64,000 nucleotides of DNA from Winogradskyella sp. (GTDB lineage Bacteria; Bacteroidota; Bacteroidia; Flavobacteriales; Flavobacteriaceae): positions 389,880-453,879 of the forward strand of contig NZ_JANQIM010000033.1 of the NCBI RefSeq assembly GCF_028282165.1, written 5' to 3'. Position numbers and translations under genes: made by a program. How positions within the stretch are numbered: the first letter of the stretch is position 1; each line of letters begins with the position of its first letter. The notes beneath the pieces are model-generated. The model was not told where the DNA came from. It worked only from the letters and a program-made list of their open reading frames with translations, and searched no databases. Below, one piece after another: positions 14,870-22,791 of this stretch.

Positions 14870-16177
14870 TTGGGAAATTTCGAATTTAAAATGCCCAAGT
14901 TAGGTGAAAGTATTACCGAAGCTGCGATAATAACATGGTTTAAAAATGTCGGTGATACTATAGAAGAAGATGAGATGTTATTGGAAGTAGCTACTGATAA
15001 AGTCGATTCTGAAGTGCCTTCGAATGTCACAGGTGTCGTTGAAGAGATTTTATACCAACCTAACGATGTCATTAAAATTGGAGAAACTATTGCCATCATT
15101 AAAGCCGATGGAAAAGCAGTTTCAAAACCTAAATCTAGGGATTCTAATAAACAACCCAAAAATGTTGTAGTTGAAAAAAAGAAGGTTGCTAAAAGATCAA
15201 AACCCGCTCAGCAATCAATTGTAAATTCGGAAAGCTTTACCCTTTCAAACTCTAATACATTTTTCTCACCTTTAATCATTTCTATAGCAAAAAAACATCA
15301 TATTAGCTTTGAGGAATTAGCTAGAATTCCGGCTACAGGAAAAGAAGGTCGCTTGAGAAAAAGTGATGTATTCAACTATATAGAGGAAGGAAGGCCGTAC
15401 AAGTTTGCACAACCTGTTGTGCAAGATCCAACGGCATATCGTATTCCGCAATTAACCTTTGATAAAGGTAAAGGTAAAATTGTAGAGATGGACCGAATGC
15501 GTCAGATGATTGCAGACCATATGGTGTATTCTAAGCATACCTCTCCGCATGTTACAGCTTATGTTGAGGCCGATTTAACCAATATGGTACAATGGAGAAA
15601 TGCCAATAAAAAGGCATTCCAGGAAAAATATGGCGAACGTTTAACCTTTACACCATTGTTTGTAGAAGCGGTAGCAAAAGCAGTAAAGGATTTTCCGAAT
15701 ATCAATGCTTCTGTCGATGGTAAAAATGTCATTATAAAAGAAAATATCAATATAGGTATGGCCACTGCGCTACCCAGTGGTAACTTAATTGTGCCTGTGG
15801 TTAAAAATGCAGATCAAAAGGATTTAGTAAGCTTAGCGGTAGATGTCAATGCCTTAAGCACAAAAGCACGAGAAAATAGTTTACAAGCCGATGATATTAA
15901 GGGAAGCACGTTTACCATTTCTAATGTTGGTACTTTTGGGAGTGTTATGGGCACCCCAATTATTAACCAGCCCGAAGTTGCCATTCTCGCTTTAGGAATT
16001 ATTAAAAAACGACCAGAAGTGATTGAAACTGAGAATGGAGATGAAATTGCCATAAGAAGTATGATGTATTTGTCCTTATCCTTTGACCATCGTGTGGTTG
16101 ATGGTTTTTTGGGAGGCAGTTTTGTGCGACGCGTTGCAGACTATTTTGAACAATTTGATACTGATAGAGACATTTAG
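14870..16177 (+). CDS. Dihydrolipoamide acyltransferase (E2) of a 2-oxo acid dehydrogenase
   Basis: The 435-residue E2 has a lipoyl domain at 1-80 with the lipoylated Lys44 in ATDKVDSE, a Lys/Pro-rich linker, a peripheral-subunit-binding domain at about 137-170 (FSPLIISIAKKHHISFEEL, TGKEGRLRKSDV), and the catalytic acyltransferase domain with His407 and Asp411 in FDHRVVDG. It transfers the acyl group from E1 to CoA. The start is TTG 14870, giving MGNFEFKMPKLGES, which aligns with family N-termini; no ATG is available. The neighbouring branched-chain aminotransferase and fused E1 point to branched-chain 2-oxo acids. E3 is not in the window. Confidence 0.9.
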   Translation: MGNFEFKMPKLGESITEAAIITWFKNVGDTIEEDEMLLEVATDKVDSEVPSNVTGVVEEILYQPNDVIKIGETIAIIKADGKAVSKPKSRDSNKQPKNVVVEKKKVAKRSKPAQQSIVNSESFTLSNSNTFFSPLIISIAKKHHISFEELARIPATGKEGRLRKSDVFNYIEEGRPYKFAQPVVQDPTAYRIPQLTFDKGKGKIVEMDRMRQMIADHMVYSKHTSPHVTAYVEADLTNMVQWRNANKKAFQEKYGERLTFTPLFVEAVAKAVKDFPNINASVDGKNVIIKENINIGMATALPSGNLIVPVVKNADQKDLVSLAVDVNALSTKARENSLQADDIKGSTFTISNVGTFGSVMGTPIINQPEVAILALGIIKKRPEVIETENGDEIAIRSMMYLSLSFDHRVVDGFLGGSFVRRVADYFEQFDTDRDI

Positions 16178-16189
16178 ATAAGAGATAAA

Positions 16190-16253
16190 AGACCGCTTCG
16201 ATTTTAGATATAATCAATACGAAGTATAGAAATAAACGTTGAAATGCAGGATA
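16190..16253 (+). repeat. Hairpin repeat family A, truncated copy 3
   Basis: This matches only the 5' block of the copies at 173 and 5638. The hairpin is kept with changed pairs: AATAC-GAA-GTATA (16216-16228), where the G-C pair of the other copies has become A-T. The 3' block with the CTTGA/TCAAG stem is absent. It lies in the E2-ilvE spacer. Confidence 0.65.
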
Positions 16254-16264
16254 GAAAAATTTAA

Positions 16265-16412
16265 CGCTAATATCACTTCGAGTGATTTCTGTCAGATTGA
16301 GACTGTCATACTGAGCGCAGTCGAAATCAAAAGAAATCGTATCGAGAAGTCATTGTAAAAAAGGTTTTCGATACAAAATTGCAAAGGCAATTTCACTCGA
16401 ACTGACGAAAAG
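16265..16412. repeat. Palindromic repeats family B before ilvE
   Basis: The stretch holds several small hairpins: TCACT-TCG-AGTGA (16273-16285) and ATTGC-AAAG-GCAAT (16378-16391), together with the family core CTGAGCGCAGTCGAAATC (16311-16328). It looks like a composite or degenerate member of the family seen at 3843 and 12958. It ends 10 bases before the ilvE ATG. Confidence 0.55.
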
Positions 16413-16421
16413 TATAAAATT

Positions 16422-17489
16422 ATGAGCTACACTATTCCAATTACAAAAGTCGAAACATCTAAAGTAGATACTTTAGACTTTAACAACATTCCCTTAGGAA
16501 CAACATTTACAGATCACATGTTTATATGTGATTATGAAAACGGTGAATGGGTAAATCCGAGAATTGTTCCAATGGGATTAATACCAACACATCCAGCAGC
16601 AATGGCACTACATTATGGGCAAGCCATATTCGAAGGTATGAAAGCTTATAAGGATACAGACGGAGAACCTATGCTATTTAGGCCAGAACAAAATGCAAAG
16701 CGATTAAACAAAAGTGCGGATCGTATGGGCATGCCTAATTTCCCCGAAGATCTATTTGTTGAAGGCTTAAAGGAACTGGTAAGCTTAGAACATAATTGGA
16801 TCCCACCAAAAGAAGGGAGCGCATTATATCTAAGACCTTTTATGTATGCCGACGAACCATTTATAGGTATGCGTGCAGCAACACATTACAAGTTTATTAT
16901 TATGGCATCACCGGCAGGGCCGTTTTTTAGCAAGCGCATTAAGCTATGGGCAGAAAAGCAATTTATCAGAGCCGCTCATGGCGGTACTGGCGAGGCTAAA
17001 GCAGCAGGTAATTATGCAGCGGCTATTCGACCTACCGAATTGGCTAAAGCTAAAGGCTATGATCAAGTACTTTGGCTAGATGCCGCTGAGCATAAGTATA
17101 TTCAAGAGGTAGGGACGATGAATATTTTCTTTAAGATAAATGGTGAATTTATTACACCAAAGTTAGATGGATCTGTTTTGGATGGGATTACCCGAAAGAG
17201 TGTCATAGATGTATTACGAGACAAAGGATTTAAAGTTACAGAACGCTTAATCACTTTGGAAGAGGTAAAAGAAGCTTCACACAATGGAACATTAGAAGAG
17301 GCTTTTGGGGCAGGAACCGCAGTTGGGATTGCCTATATACAAGAGATTGGTTTAGAAGGAGAAACGATTCAAGTATCTGATCAAAGTCCGATCGGGTTAG
17401 AAGTGAACGATACACTTAATGCCATTAAAACCGGACAGATTGAAGACAAATTTGGTTGGATGCTCAAAACAAGAAAGGAATTAGCATAG
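16422..17489 (+). CDS. ilvE: Branched-chain amino-acid aminotransferase
   Basis: This is a fold-type IV PLP aminotransferase of 355 residues, the size of the eukaryote-like group II enzymes. The PLP lysine is Lys193 in GEAKAAGNYAAA. Other family features are HYGQAIFEGMKAY near the N-terminus, LWLDAAEHKYIQEVGTMNIF with the conserved EVG(T) turn, and GAGTAVGIAYI for the phosphate cup. It interconverts Leu, Ile and Val with their 2-oxo acids. Here it lies between the E2 and E1 genes of the keto-acid dehydrogenase, consistent with a catabolic role feeding that complex, although the same enzyme can serve biosynthesis. Confidence 0.95.
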   Translation: MSYTIPITKVETSKVDTLDFNNIPLGTTFTDHMFICDYENGEWVNPRIVPMGLIPTHPAAMALHYGQAIFEGMKAYKDTDGEPMLFRPEQNAKRLNKSADRMGMPNFPEDLFVEGLKELVSLEHNWIPPKEGSALYLRPFMYADEPFIGMRAATHYKFIIMASPAGPFFSKRIKLWAEKQFIRAAHGGTGEAKAAGNYAAAIRPTELAKAKGYDQVLWLDAAEHKYIQEVGTMNIFFKINGEFITPKLDGSVLDGITRKSVIDVLRDKGFKVTERLITLEEVKEASHNGTLEEAFGAGTAVGIAYIQEIGLEGETIQVSDQSPIGLEVNDTLNAIKTGQIEDKFGWMLKTRKELA

Positions 17490-17525
17490 AGTGATTTGAG
17501 CTTGTCAGAAGAAGCTTCGGCGAAG

Positions 17526-17629
17526 TTGGGCGTTACCCAGACAGTAATCGTCTTGGTCGGGCTTTCGGTAGTCGCTTTCAGACGATAAACGTCCGGAGAG
17601 CTTCGACAATGCCTCAATCCCTAACGCGG
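17526..17629. repeat. Structured intergenic element with terminal inverted repeats
   Basis: The element opens with GGGCGTTACCC (17528-17538) and closes with CCCTAACGCGG (17619-17629), which are near-complementary (GCGTTA against TAACGC). Internal segments include GGTCGGGCTTTCGG and GTCG...CGAC pairs. I recall similar sequences with GGGCG...TCGGGC...CCCTAACGC ends in Bacteroidota spacers, but cannot verify that here. It may be a structured RNA remnant or a miniature mobile element. Confidence 0.55.
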
Positions 17630-17640
17630 AAGCCAATGTT

Positions 17641-17727
17641 TTGTCATTCCGTCCCGATAACTATCGGGATTGATGCGGATACACTTTGAAGAAATAAATA
17701 AAATAGATTCCTGCCTACGCAGGAATG
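17641..17727. repeat. Palindromic repeat family B abutting the E1 start
   Basis: The element starts GTCATTCCGTCCCG and ends CAGGAATGAC. It contains CCCGATAACTATCGGG (17653-17668) and a strong hairpin ATTCCTGC-CTAC-GCAGGAAT (17707-17726) whose 3' arm ends 7 bases before the ATG at 17734. The hairpin could limit ribosome access to the E1 start. Confidence 0.65.
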
Positions 17728-17733
17728 ACAACT

Positions 17734-19803
17734 ATGAATAAAGACATACTAAAGAAAGGATTTTCGAAGCTCTGTATGGCAAAGGCCATGACAGAATTGT
17801 ACGAAGACAATTTTAAACAAGTTTCAAAATATGTGCATGCGACTTCTAGAGGTCACGAAGCTATTCAGGTGGCATTAGGAATACAATTATTACCTCAAGA
17901 TTATGCCTTTCCATACTACAGAGATGACGCCATGTTATTAGCATTTGGTATGGAACCTTATGATCTAATGTTGCAGCTTTTGGCAAAAAGGGACGATCCC
18001 TTCTCAGGTGGACGAACTTACTACTCACATCCAAGTTTAAAAGATGATGATAAACCTAAAATACCACATCAATCCTCGGCAACAGGGATGCAGGCGATTC
18101 CCGCTACGGGTGTGGCTATGGGAATGCAGTATCTCGAAAAACAAAACCTAGAAAACACTGTCACATCGAGCGTAGTCGAGATGTCTCAAAAACCCATAAC
18201 AGTATGTTCTTTAGGAGATGCCTCTGTAACTGAAGGTGAAATAGCTGAAGCTTTTCAAATGGCAGCATTAAAGCAAATGCCGATCTTGTATTTGGTACAA
18301 GATAATGGTTGGGATATTTCTGCCAATGAAGCCGAGACACGAGCCCAAAATGCAGCAGAGTATGCAGCAGGATTTCATGGCCTAGAAGCCATTAGTATTG
18401 ATGGTGCCAATTTTATGGAAAGTTATAAAGCTATAGAAAAGGTCATTGCGACCATTCGTAAGGAACGTAGGCCGTTTTTGGTACATGCTAAAGTACCGCT
18501 GTTAAATCATCATACCTCAGGTGTGCGTATGGAATGGTACCGTGATGATCTCGATGAAGCACGCTCACGTGATCCTTATCCGGTTTTGAGACAACAGTTA
18601 TTAGATAATGGATTTACCGAAGATGAAGTCAATGCTATTGAAAATGAAGCAAAGCAAAAAGTAGCTTCAGATTTTGAAAGCGCATTGGAAGCAGAAGATC
18701 CAAAACCAGAGGATCTATTTACGCATGATTTTGTAACAACTCCAATAACAGAAGAAGCAGGTACTCGTGAACCAGAAGGTGCCGAAAAAGTCGTTATGGT
18801 AGACTGTGCCCTATTTGCTGTTGAAGAATTAATGCGAAAGCACAAAGCGTGTTTGTTGTACGGGCAAGATGTTGGAGGACGATTAGGCGGTGTATTTAGA
18901 GAAGCGGCGACCTTAGCACAAAAATTTGGTGATGATCGTGTATTTAACACCCCTATACAAGAGGCGTTTATCGTTGGAAGTACGGTAGGGATGAGTGCCG
19001 TTGGCTTAAAACCTATTGTTGAGGTACAGTTTGCAGATTATATATGGCCAGGGCTTAATCAATTATTCACCGAAGTGAGCCGTAGTTGCTACTTAACCAA
19101 TGGCAAATGGCCAGTGAGCATGATACTTCGTGTTCCCATTGGTGCCTATGGCAGTGGCGGCCCATACCATTCATCTTCTGTAGAAAGTGTAGTGACTAAT
19201 ATTAGAGGTATTAAAATTGCGTATCCAAGTAATGGAGCAGATTTAAAAGGTTTAATAAAAGCAGCGTACTACGATCCAAATCCTGTAGTAATCCTAGAAC
19301 ATAAGGGGCTGTATTGGAGCAAAGTAAAAGGTACTGGTGGTGCAACCTCTGTAGAGCCTGCAGAAGATTATGTTTTGCCTTTAGGAAAAGCCTGGTTGTT
19401 GCAGGAAATTTGGAAACAGGATGATGTTGAAACCTGTACAATTGTCACTTATGGAATGGGAGTGCATTGGGCTTATAATGCAACGGGCGAATTGGGTATG
19501 CGCGATCAAATTGAAATTATTGATTTAAGAACGCTTTATCCTTTAGATAATGACACTGTCATGAAATCTGTAAAGAAAACAGGTAAGTGTTTGGTTGTTA
19601 CGGAAGAACCTTCTAACAATAGCTTTGCAAGGGCCCTAGCAGGAAAAATACAAGAAGAATGCTTTAAATATCTCGATGCACCGGTAATGACCATTGGAAG
19701 TGAAAACATGCCAGCTATTCCACTAAATTCTACTTTAGAAGAGACCATGATTCCCTCAACCGAAAAGGTAAAAGCTAAAATTGAGGATTTGCTGAATTAC
19801 TAG
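17734..19803 (+). CDS. 2-oxo acid dehydrogenase E1, fused alpha and beta subunits
   Basis: This 689-residue protein joins both E1 subunits. Residues 1 to about 340 are the alpha part with the thiamine-diphosphate motif GDASVTEGE ending in LVQDN; residues about 355-689 are the transketolase-like beta part (LLYGQDVGGRLGGVFR, NTPIQEAFIVG, VEVQFADYIWP). It decarboxylates branched-chain 2-oxo acids, judged from the neighbouring E2 and aminotransferase. ATG 17734 is preferred to ATG 17725, which lies inside an upstream hairpin repeat. Residues about 142-151 (TVTSSVVEMS) are encoded by a palindromic repeat inserted in-frame between an otherwise continuous helix and the CSLGD strand. Confidence 0.92.
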   Translation: MNKDILKKGFSKLCMAKAMTELYEDNFKQVSKYVHATSRGHEAIQVALGIQLLPQDYAFPYYRDDAMLLAFGMEPYDLMLQLLAKRDDPFSGGRTYYSHPSLKDDDKPKIPHQSSATGMQAIPATGVAMGMQYLEKQNLENTVTSSVVEMSQKPITVCSLGDASVTEGEIAEAFQMAALKQMPILYLVQDNGWDISANEAETRAQNAAEYAAGFHGLEAISIDGANFMESYKAIEKVIATIRKERRPFLVHAKVPLLNHHTSGVRMEWYRDDLDEARSRDPYPVLRQQLLDNGFTEDEVNAIENEAKQKVASDFESALEAEDPKPEDLFTHDFVTTPITEEAGTREPEGAEKVVMVDCALFAVEELMRKHKACLLYGQDVGGRLGGVFREAATLAQKFGDDRVFNTPIQEAFIVGSTVGMSAVGLKPIVEVQFADYIWPGLNQLFTEVSRSCYLTNGKWPVSMILRVPIGAYGSGGPYHSSSVESVVTNIRGIKIAYPSNGADLKGLIKAAYYDPNPVVILEHKGLYWSKVKGTGGATSVEPAEDYVLPLGKAWLLQEIWKQDDVETCTIVTYGMGVHWAYNATGELGMRDQIEIIDLRTLYPLDNDTVMKSVKKTGKCLVVTEEPSNNSFARALAGKIQEECFKYLDAPVMTIGSENMPAIPLNSTLEETMIPSTEKVKAKIEDLLNY
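18158..18186 (+). repeat. Family B repeat core inside the E1 coding sequence
   Basis: The 29 bases include ACATCGAGCGTAGTCGAGAT, a close match to the intergenic cores at 12978-12997 (ACATTGAGCGTAGTCGAAAT) and 16309-16327. It keeps the reading frame of the E1 gene and encodes an extra stretch of about ten residues before the thiamine-diphosphate motif. Confidence 0.7.
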
Positions 19804-19836
19804 TCTTTTGTATCTTACAGGATATAAGATTAGTTT

Positions 19837-20940
19837 ATGTATACAAGACGCATTTTTCCTGTAAAAGGTATCATTAAGTGGACACGAAGACACCTGTTTC
19901 TTTTTTTTATTTTGGCTACTATTCCTGTAATTTTATTTGAGATAGTTGGTTTAAAATGGTTACACGTACCATGGCTACCTTTAGGGGTTTTAGGTACAGC
20001 AGTAGCATTCTTAGTGAGTTTTAAGAATAACGCCTCCTATGACCGACTCTGGGAAGCGCGCAAAATTTGGGGTGGTGTAGTTAATACATCACGCTCTTGG
20101 ACCATTCAAGTTAAAGATTATATTACCAATCAGTATGCTAAACATCCAATATCAGAGTCCGAACTTCATAAGATTCACAAAGAACTTGTTCATAGACATG
20201 TGGCGTGGCTAACGGCTTTACGTTATCAATTGAGAAAGGACAAGCCATGGGAGATGCATCTTAAGAGCACAAAGTCTAATAAGGAGTTTCGTGAGTCGCA
20301 CTATTTGGTTTGTGAAGATACGATACCAATAGAAGACGTGATTAAAGATTATATTTCCGATGCCGAATACGAAGAGTTATTTGCCAAAGGCAATCAGGCG
20401 TCTCAGATTTTAGGGATTCAATCAAGGAGGTTGAAAGAGCTTAGAGCAGGCGGCTTCATTGATGATTTTAGACATATGGAAATGAAAAATATTTTGGTAG
20501 AATTTTATACACTTCAGGGGAAGAGTGAACGTATCAAGAACTTTCCATACCCAAGGCAATATGCTACAATGAATTATATCTTTGTTTGGTTATTTATATT
20601 AATGCTGCCCTATGGTATTATGGAGGAATTTGAATCCATAGGAAAGGATGTGATCAGGGATTTGGCGATGCATCAATCACGAACGAACTGGGGACATTTA
20701 ATTCAAGAATTTATAGCCAAGCATTTTGTATGGTTTTCTATTCCTTTTAGTGCTTTGTTGTCGTGGGTATTTCATACCATGGAAGCCATTGGTGAGAATA
20801 CAGAAAATCCTTTTGAGGGTGGGCCTAACGATGTGCCTATAACAGATTTAAGTAGAAGCATTGAAATCGATATCCGACAGCTAATAGATGATACCGATAT
20901 TCCTCAACCCTATGAGTGGAAAAATGATATTGTGATGTAA
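19837..20940 (+). CDS. Bestrophin family ion channel
   Basis: The protein has 367 residues. The N-terminal TRRIFPVKGIIKWTRRH leads into two membrane helices (about 22-42 and 47-65), then FKNNASYDRLWEARKIWGG, the hallmark of the bestrophin/UPF0187 family, and a second membrane pair at about 235-255 and 285-305. Bacterial bestrophins form pentameric ion channels in the inner membrane, anion- or cation-selective depending on the protein. It is 33 bases after the E1 gene but faces a different theme, and it is convergent with a SulP anion transporter. Whether the two anion-handling proteins work together is a guess. Confidence 0.88.
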   Translation: MYTRRIFPVKGIIKWTRRHLFLFFILATIPVILFEIVGLKWLHVPWLPLGVLGTAVAFLVSFKNNASYDRLWEARKIWGGVVNTSRSWTIQVKDYITNQYAKHPISESELHKIHKELVHRHVAWLTALRYQLRKDKPWEMHLKSTKSNKEFRESHYLVCEDTIPIEDVIKDYISDAEYEELFAKGNQASQILGIQSRRLKELRAGGFIDDFRHMEMKNILVEFYTLQGKSERIKNFPYPRQYATMNYIFVWLFILMLPYGIMEEFESIGKDVIRDLAMHQSRTNWGHLIQEFIAKHFVWFSIPFSALLSWVFHTMEAIGENTENPFEGGPNDVPITDLSRSIEIDIRQLIDDTDIPQPYEWKNDIVM

Positions 20941-21021
20941 AATGAAGAATGTTGAATCAAAAGATTTCTCTATTTCGCTCGAAATGATAGAAATGGTTAC
21001 TTCTTAGATTGCCTCCTCATT

Positions 21022-22665
21022 TTAAATAGTGTATTCAGAAAGTGGTTTTGTGAACTTTTCCGGGTCAGCCGCTAAGTGATAGCGAGGATCATCAACATCA
21101 TCAATAATGACTTCTTCAAACTTCGGATTGGCCTTGCGCAATAATACTTTGCAATCTTTACTCAAGTGCTTGAGTTTTATCGATTTTCCTTGAGCTTCAT
21201 ATTTATTGACCAGATTAAAAATAGCTTCTAAAGCAGAATGATCACTGATACGAGATTCTACAAAATCAATCTCAACATTTTCAGGATCGTTTTTTACATC
21301 AAACTTTGTGTTAAATGTTTGAATAGAGCCAAAAAACAGCGGTCCCCATATCTCGTAGGTTTTGGTACCATCTGGTTGCATTCGCTTTCGAGCTCTAATC
21401 ATAGTCGCGTTTTTCCAGGCGAATACCAATGCAGAAATGATAACCCCCGCAATAACGGCTACAGCTAAGTCTTTCCAAACGGTAATAGCTGATACGGCAA
21501 TTAGTACAATGGCATCAGAAATAGGAATCTTTCTAATAATTCTAAAACTAGACCATGCAAATGTACCTATGACCACCATAAACATCACACCTACCAATGC
21601 AGCAATTGGAATTTGCTCAATAAAAGGCGCACCGAATAACACAAAGCAGAGTAGGGCAATAGCAGCAACAGCACCAGATAATCGACCTCTTCCTCCGGAA
21701 TCTACATTTATTATGGATTGGCCGATCATAGCACAGCCACCCATGCCACCAAATAAACCATTTAAAATATTAGCCCCACCCTGGGCGATACATTCTCTAT
21801 TGCCATTACCCCTAGTGTCTGTGATTTCATCAATAAGGTTTAAGGTCATTAAGGATTCAATTAGGCCAACGGCAGCTAATACAAAAGCCGTAGAAAGTAT
21901 AGTATCCCAATGGCCTTGTAAGGTACTAAACAGGCCAAAAATCTGATCTTGAAAAGTTGGTAAATTCCCTTGCAATCCTTCGCCGCCACCATCTCTAATA
22001 AATGAACCGACAGTGCTCACATCAAGCTTTCCAAATATGGTTATTGCTGCAACGATAATAATAGCTGTTAAAGCCGGAGGGATCTTTTTTGTGAGTTTTG
22101 GTAAGCCAAACATAATTCCCATAGTTATGGCTATCAATGCAAGCATAGTCCAAAGTGGAGTTCCAGACATGAATACTTTTTCGCCGTCAACAGTTTCTTT
22201 AAACAAACCTAGCTGTGATAAGAAAATGACAATAGCTAATCCATTTACAAATCCCATCATTACAGGGTGAGGAATCAATCGTACAAATTTTCCAAGTTTA
22301 AAGAGGCCAGCTAATATTTGAATACCTCCAACAAACAAAAGCGTTATAAATAACCATTGTAATCCTAGGTTTTCTATTGGTGTTTCTAGACTTAAACCTA
22401 CCTCATTTCCTTTACTAATAAGGTGAACCATAACCACAGCCATAGCACCAGTAGCACCAGAAATCATTCCAGGGCGACCACCAAACAAAGCGGTTACAAT
22501 ACCCATCATAAAAGCACCATAAAGTCCTACTAATGGGTCAACGCCTGCAACAAAAGCAAAAGCCACTGCTTCTGGGACTAAAGCCAATGCAACGGTTAAC
22601 CCCGATAGGATATCGTTCTTTGGGTTCTGGGTAAAGTTTTTTCTTGTAGTGTGACCTAGTATCAT
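21022..22665 (-). CDS. SulP family inorganic anion transporter with STAS domain
   Basis: The 547-residue protein starts with DILSGLTVALALVPEAVAFA, the classical first helix pair of SulP transporters, and shows about 10-12 hydrophobic segments with GMGGCAMIGQSIINV in the middle. The C-terminal region from about residue 425 (YEIWGPLFFGSIQTFNTKF, SDHSALEAIFNLV) is a cytoplasmic STAS domain. SulP proteins carry sulfate, bicarbonate or other anions, often with sodium or protons; the substrate is not visible here. I chose ATG 22665: the longer frame to 22746 reads through the -7 box at 22688-22695 and a terminator. It stands alone and convergent to the bestrophin gene. Confidence 0.92.
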   Translation of the reverse strand: MILGHTTRKNFTQNPKNDILSGLTVALALVPEAVAFAFVAGVDPLVGLYGAFMMGIVTALFGGRPGMISGATGAMAVVMVHLISKGNEVGLSLETPIENLGLQWLFITLLFVGGIQILAGLFKLGKFVRLIPHPVMMGFVNGLAIVIFLSQLGLFKETVDGEKVFMSGTPLWTMLALIAITMGIMFGLPKLTKKIPPALTAIIIVAAITIFGKLDVSTVGSFIRDGGGEGLQGNLPTFQDQIFGLFSTLQGHWDTILSTAFVLAAVGLIESLMTLNLIDEITDTRGNGNRECIAQGGANILNGLFGGMGGCAMIGQSIINVDSGGRGRLSGAVAAIALLCFVLFGAPFIEQIPIAALVGVMFMVVIGTFAWSSFRIIRKIPISDAIVLIAVSAITVWKDLAVAVIAGVIISALVFAWKNATMIRARKRMQPDGTKTYEIWGPLFFGSIQTFNTKFDVKNDPENVEIDFVESRISDHSALEAIFNLVNKYEAQGKSIKLKHLSKDCKVLLRKANPKFEEVIIDDVDDPRYHLAADPEKFTKPLSEYTI

Positions 22666-22687
22666 AATACGCTTACTTAAAAGTCGG

Positions 22688-22695
22688 CAAAGATA
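22688..22695 (-). promoter_or_regulatory. -7 box TATCTTTG for the SulP gene
   Basis: On the minus strand the octamer TATCTTTG is followed by C, as is common in this group, and lies 22 bases upstream of the ATG at 22665. It excludes the longer annotated frame. Confidence 0.6.
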
Positions 22696-22735
22696 GCGTA
22701 TTTGGAATAATAGCCTAATTAATGTTTTTGTGCAT

Positions 22736-22763
22736 AAAAAAAGCACTAGAATAACTAGTGCTT
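22736..22763 (-). terminator. Intrinsic terminator after the DUF4136 gene
   Basis: Read on the minus strand, AAGCACTAG-TTATT-CTAGTGCTT forms a perfect 9-bp stem followed by a T run, 28 bases after the stop of the DUF4136 lipoprotein gene. It separates that operon from the SulP promoter. Confidence 0.85.
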
Positions 22764-22791
22764 AATTTATATATGTTGGATGAAGATCTGC

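Noticed and set aside
21362..21946. 194-codon plus-strand frame inside the SulP gene
   Set aside because: It is antisense to a well-supported transporter and has composition typical of a complementary-strand shadow.
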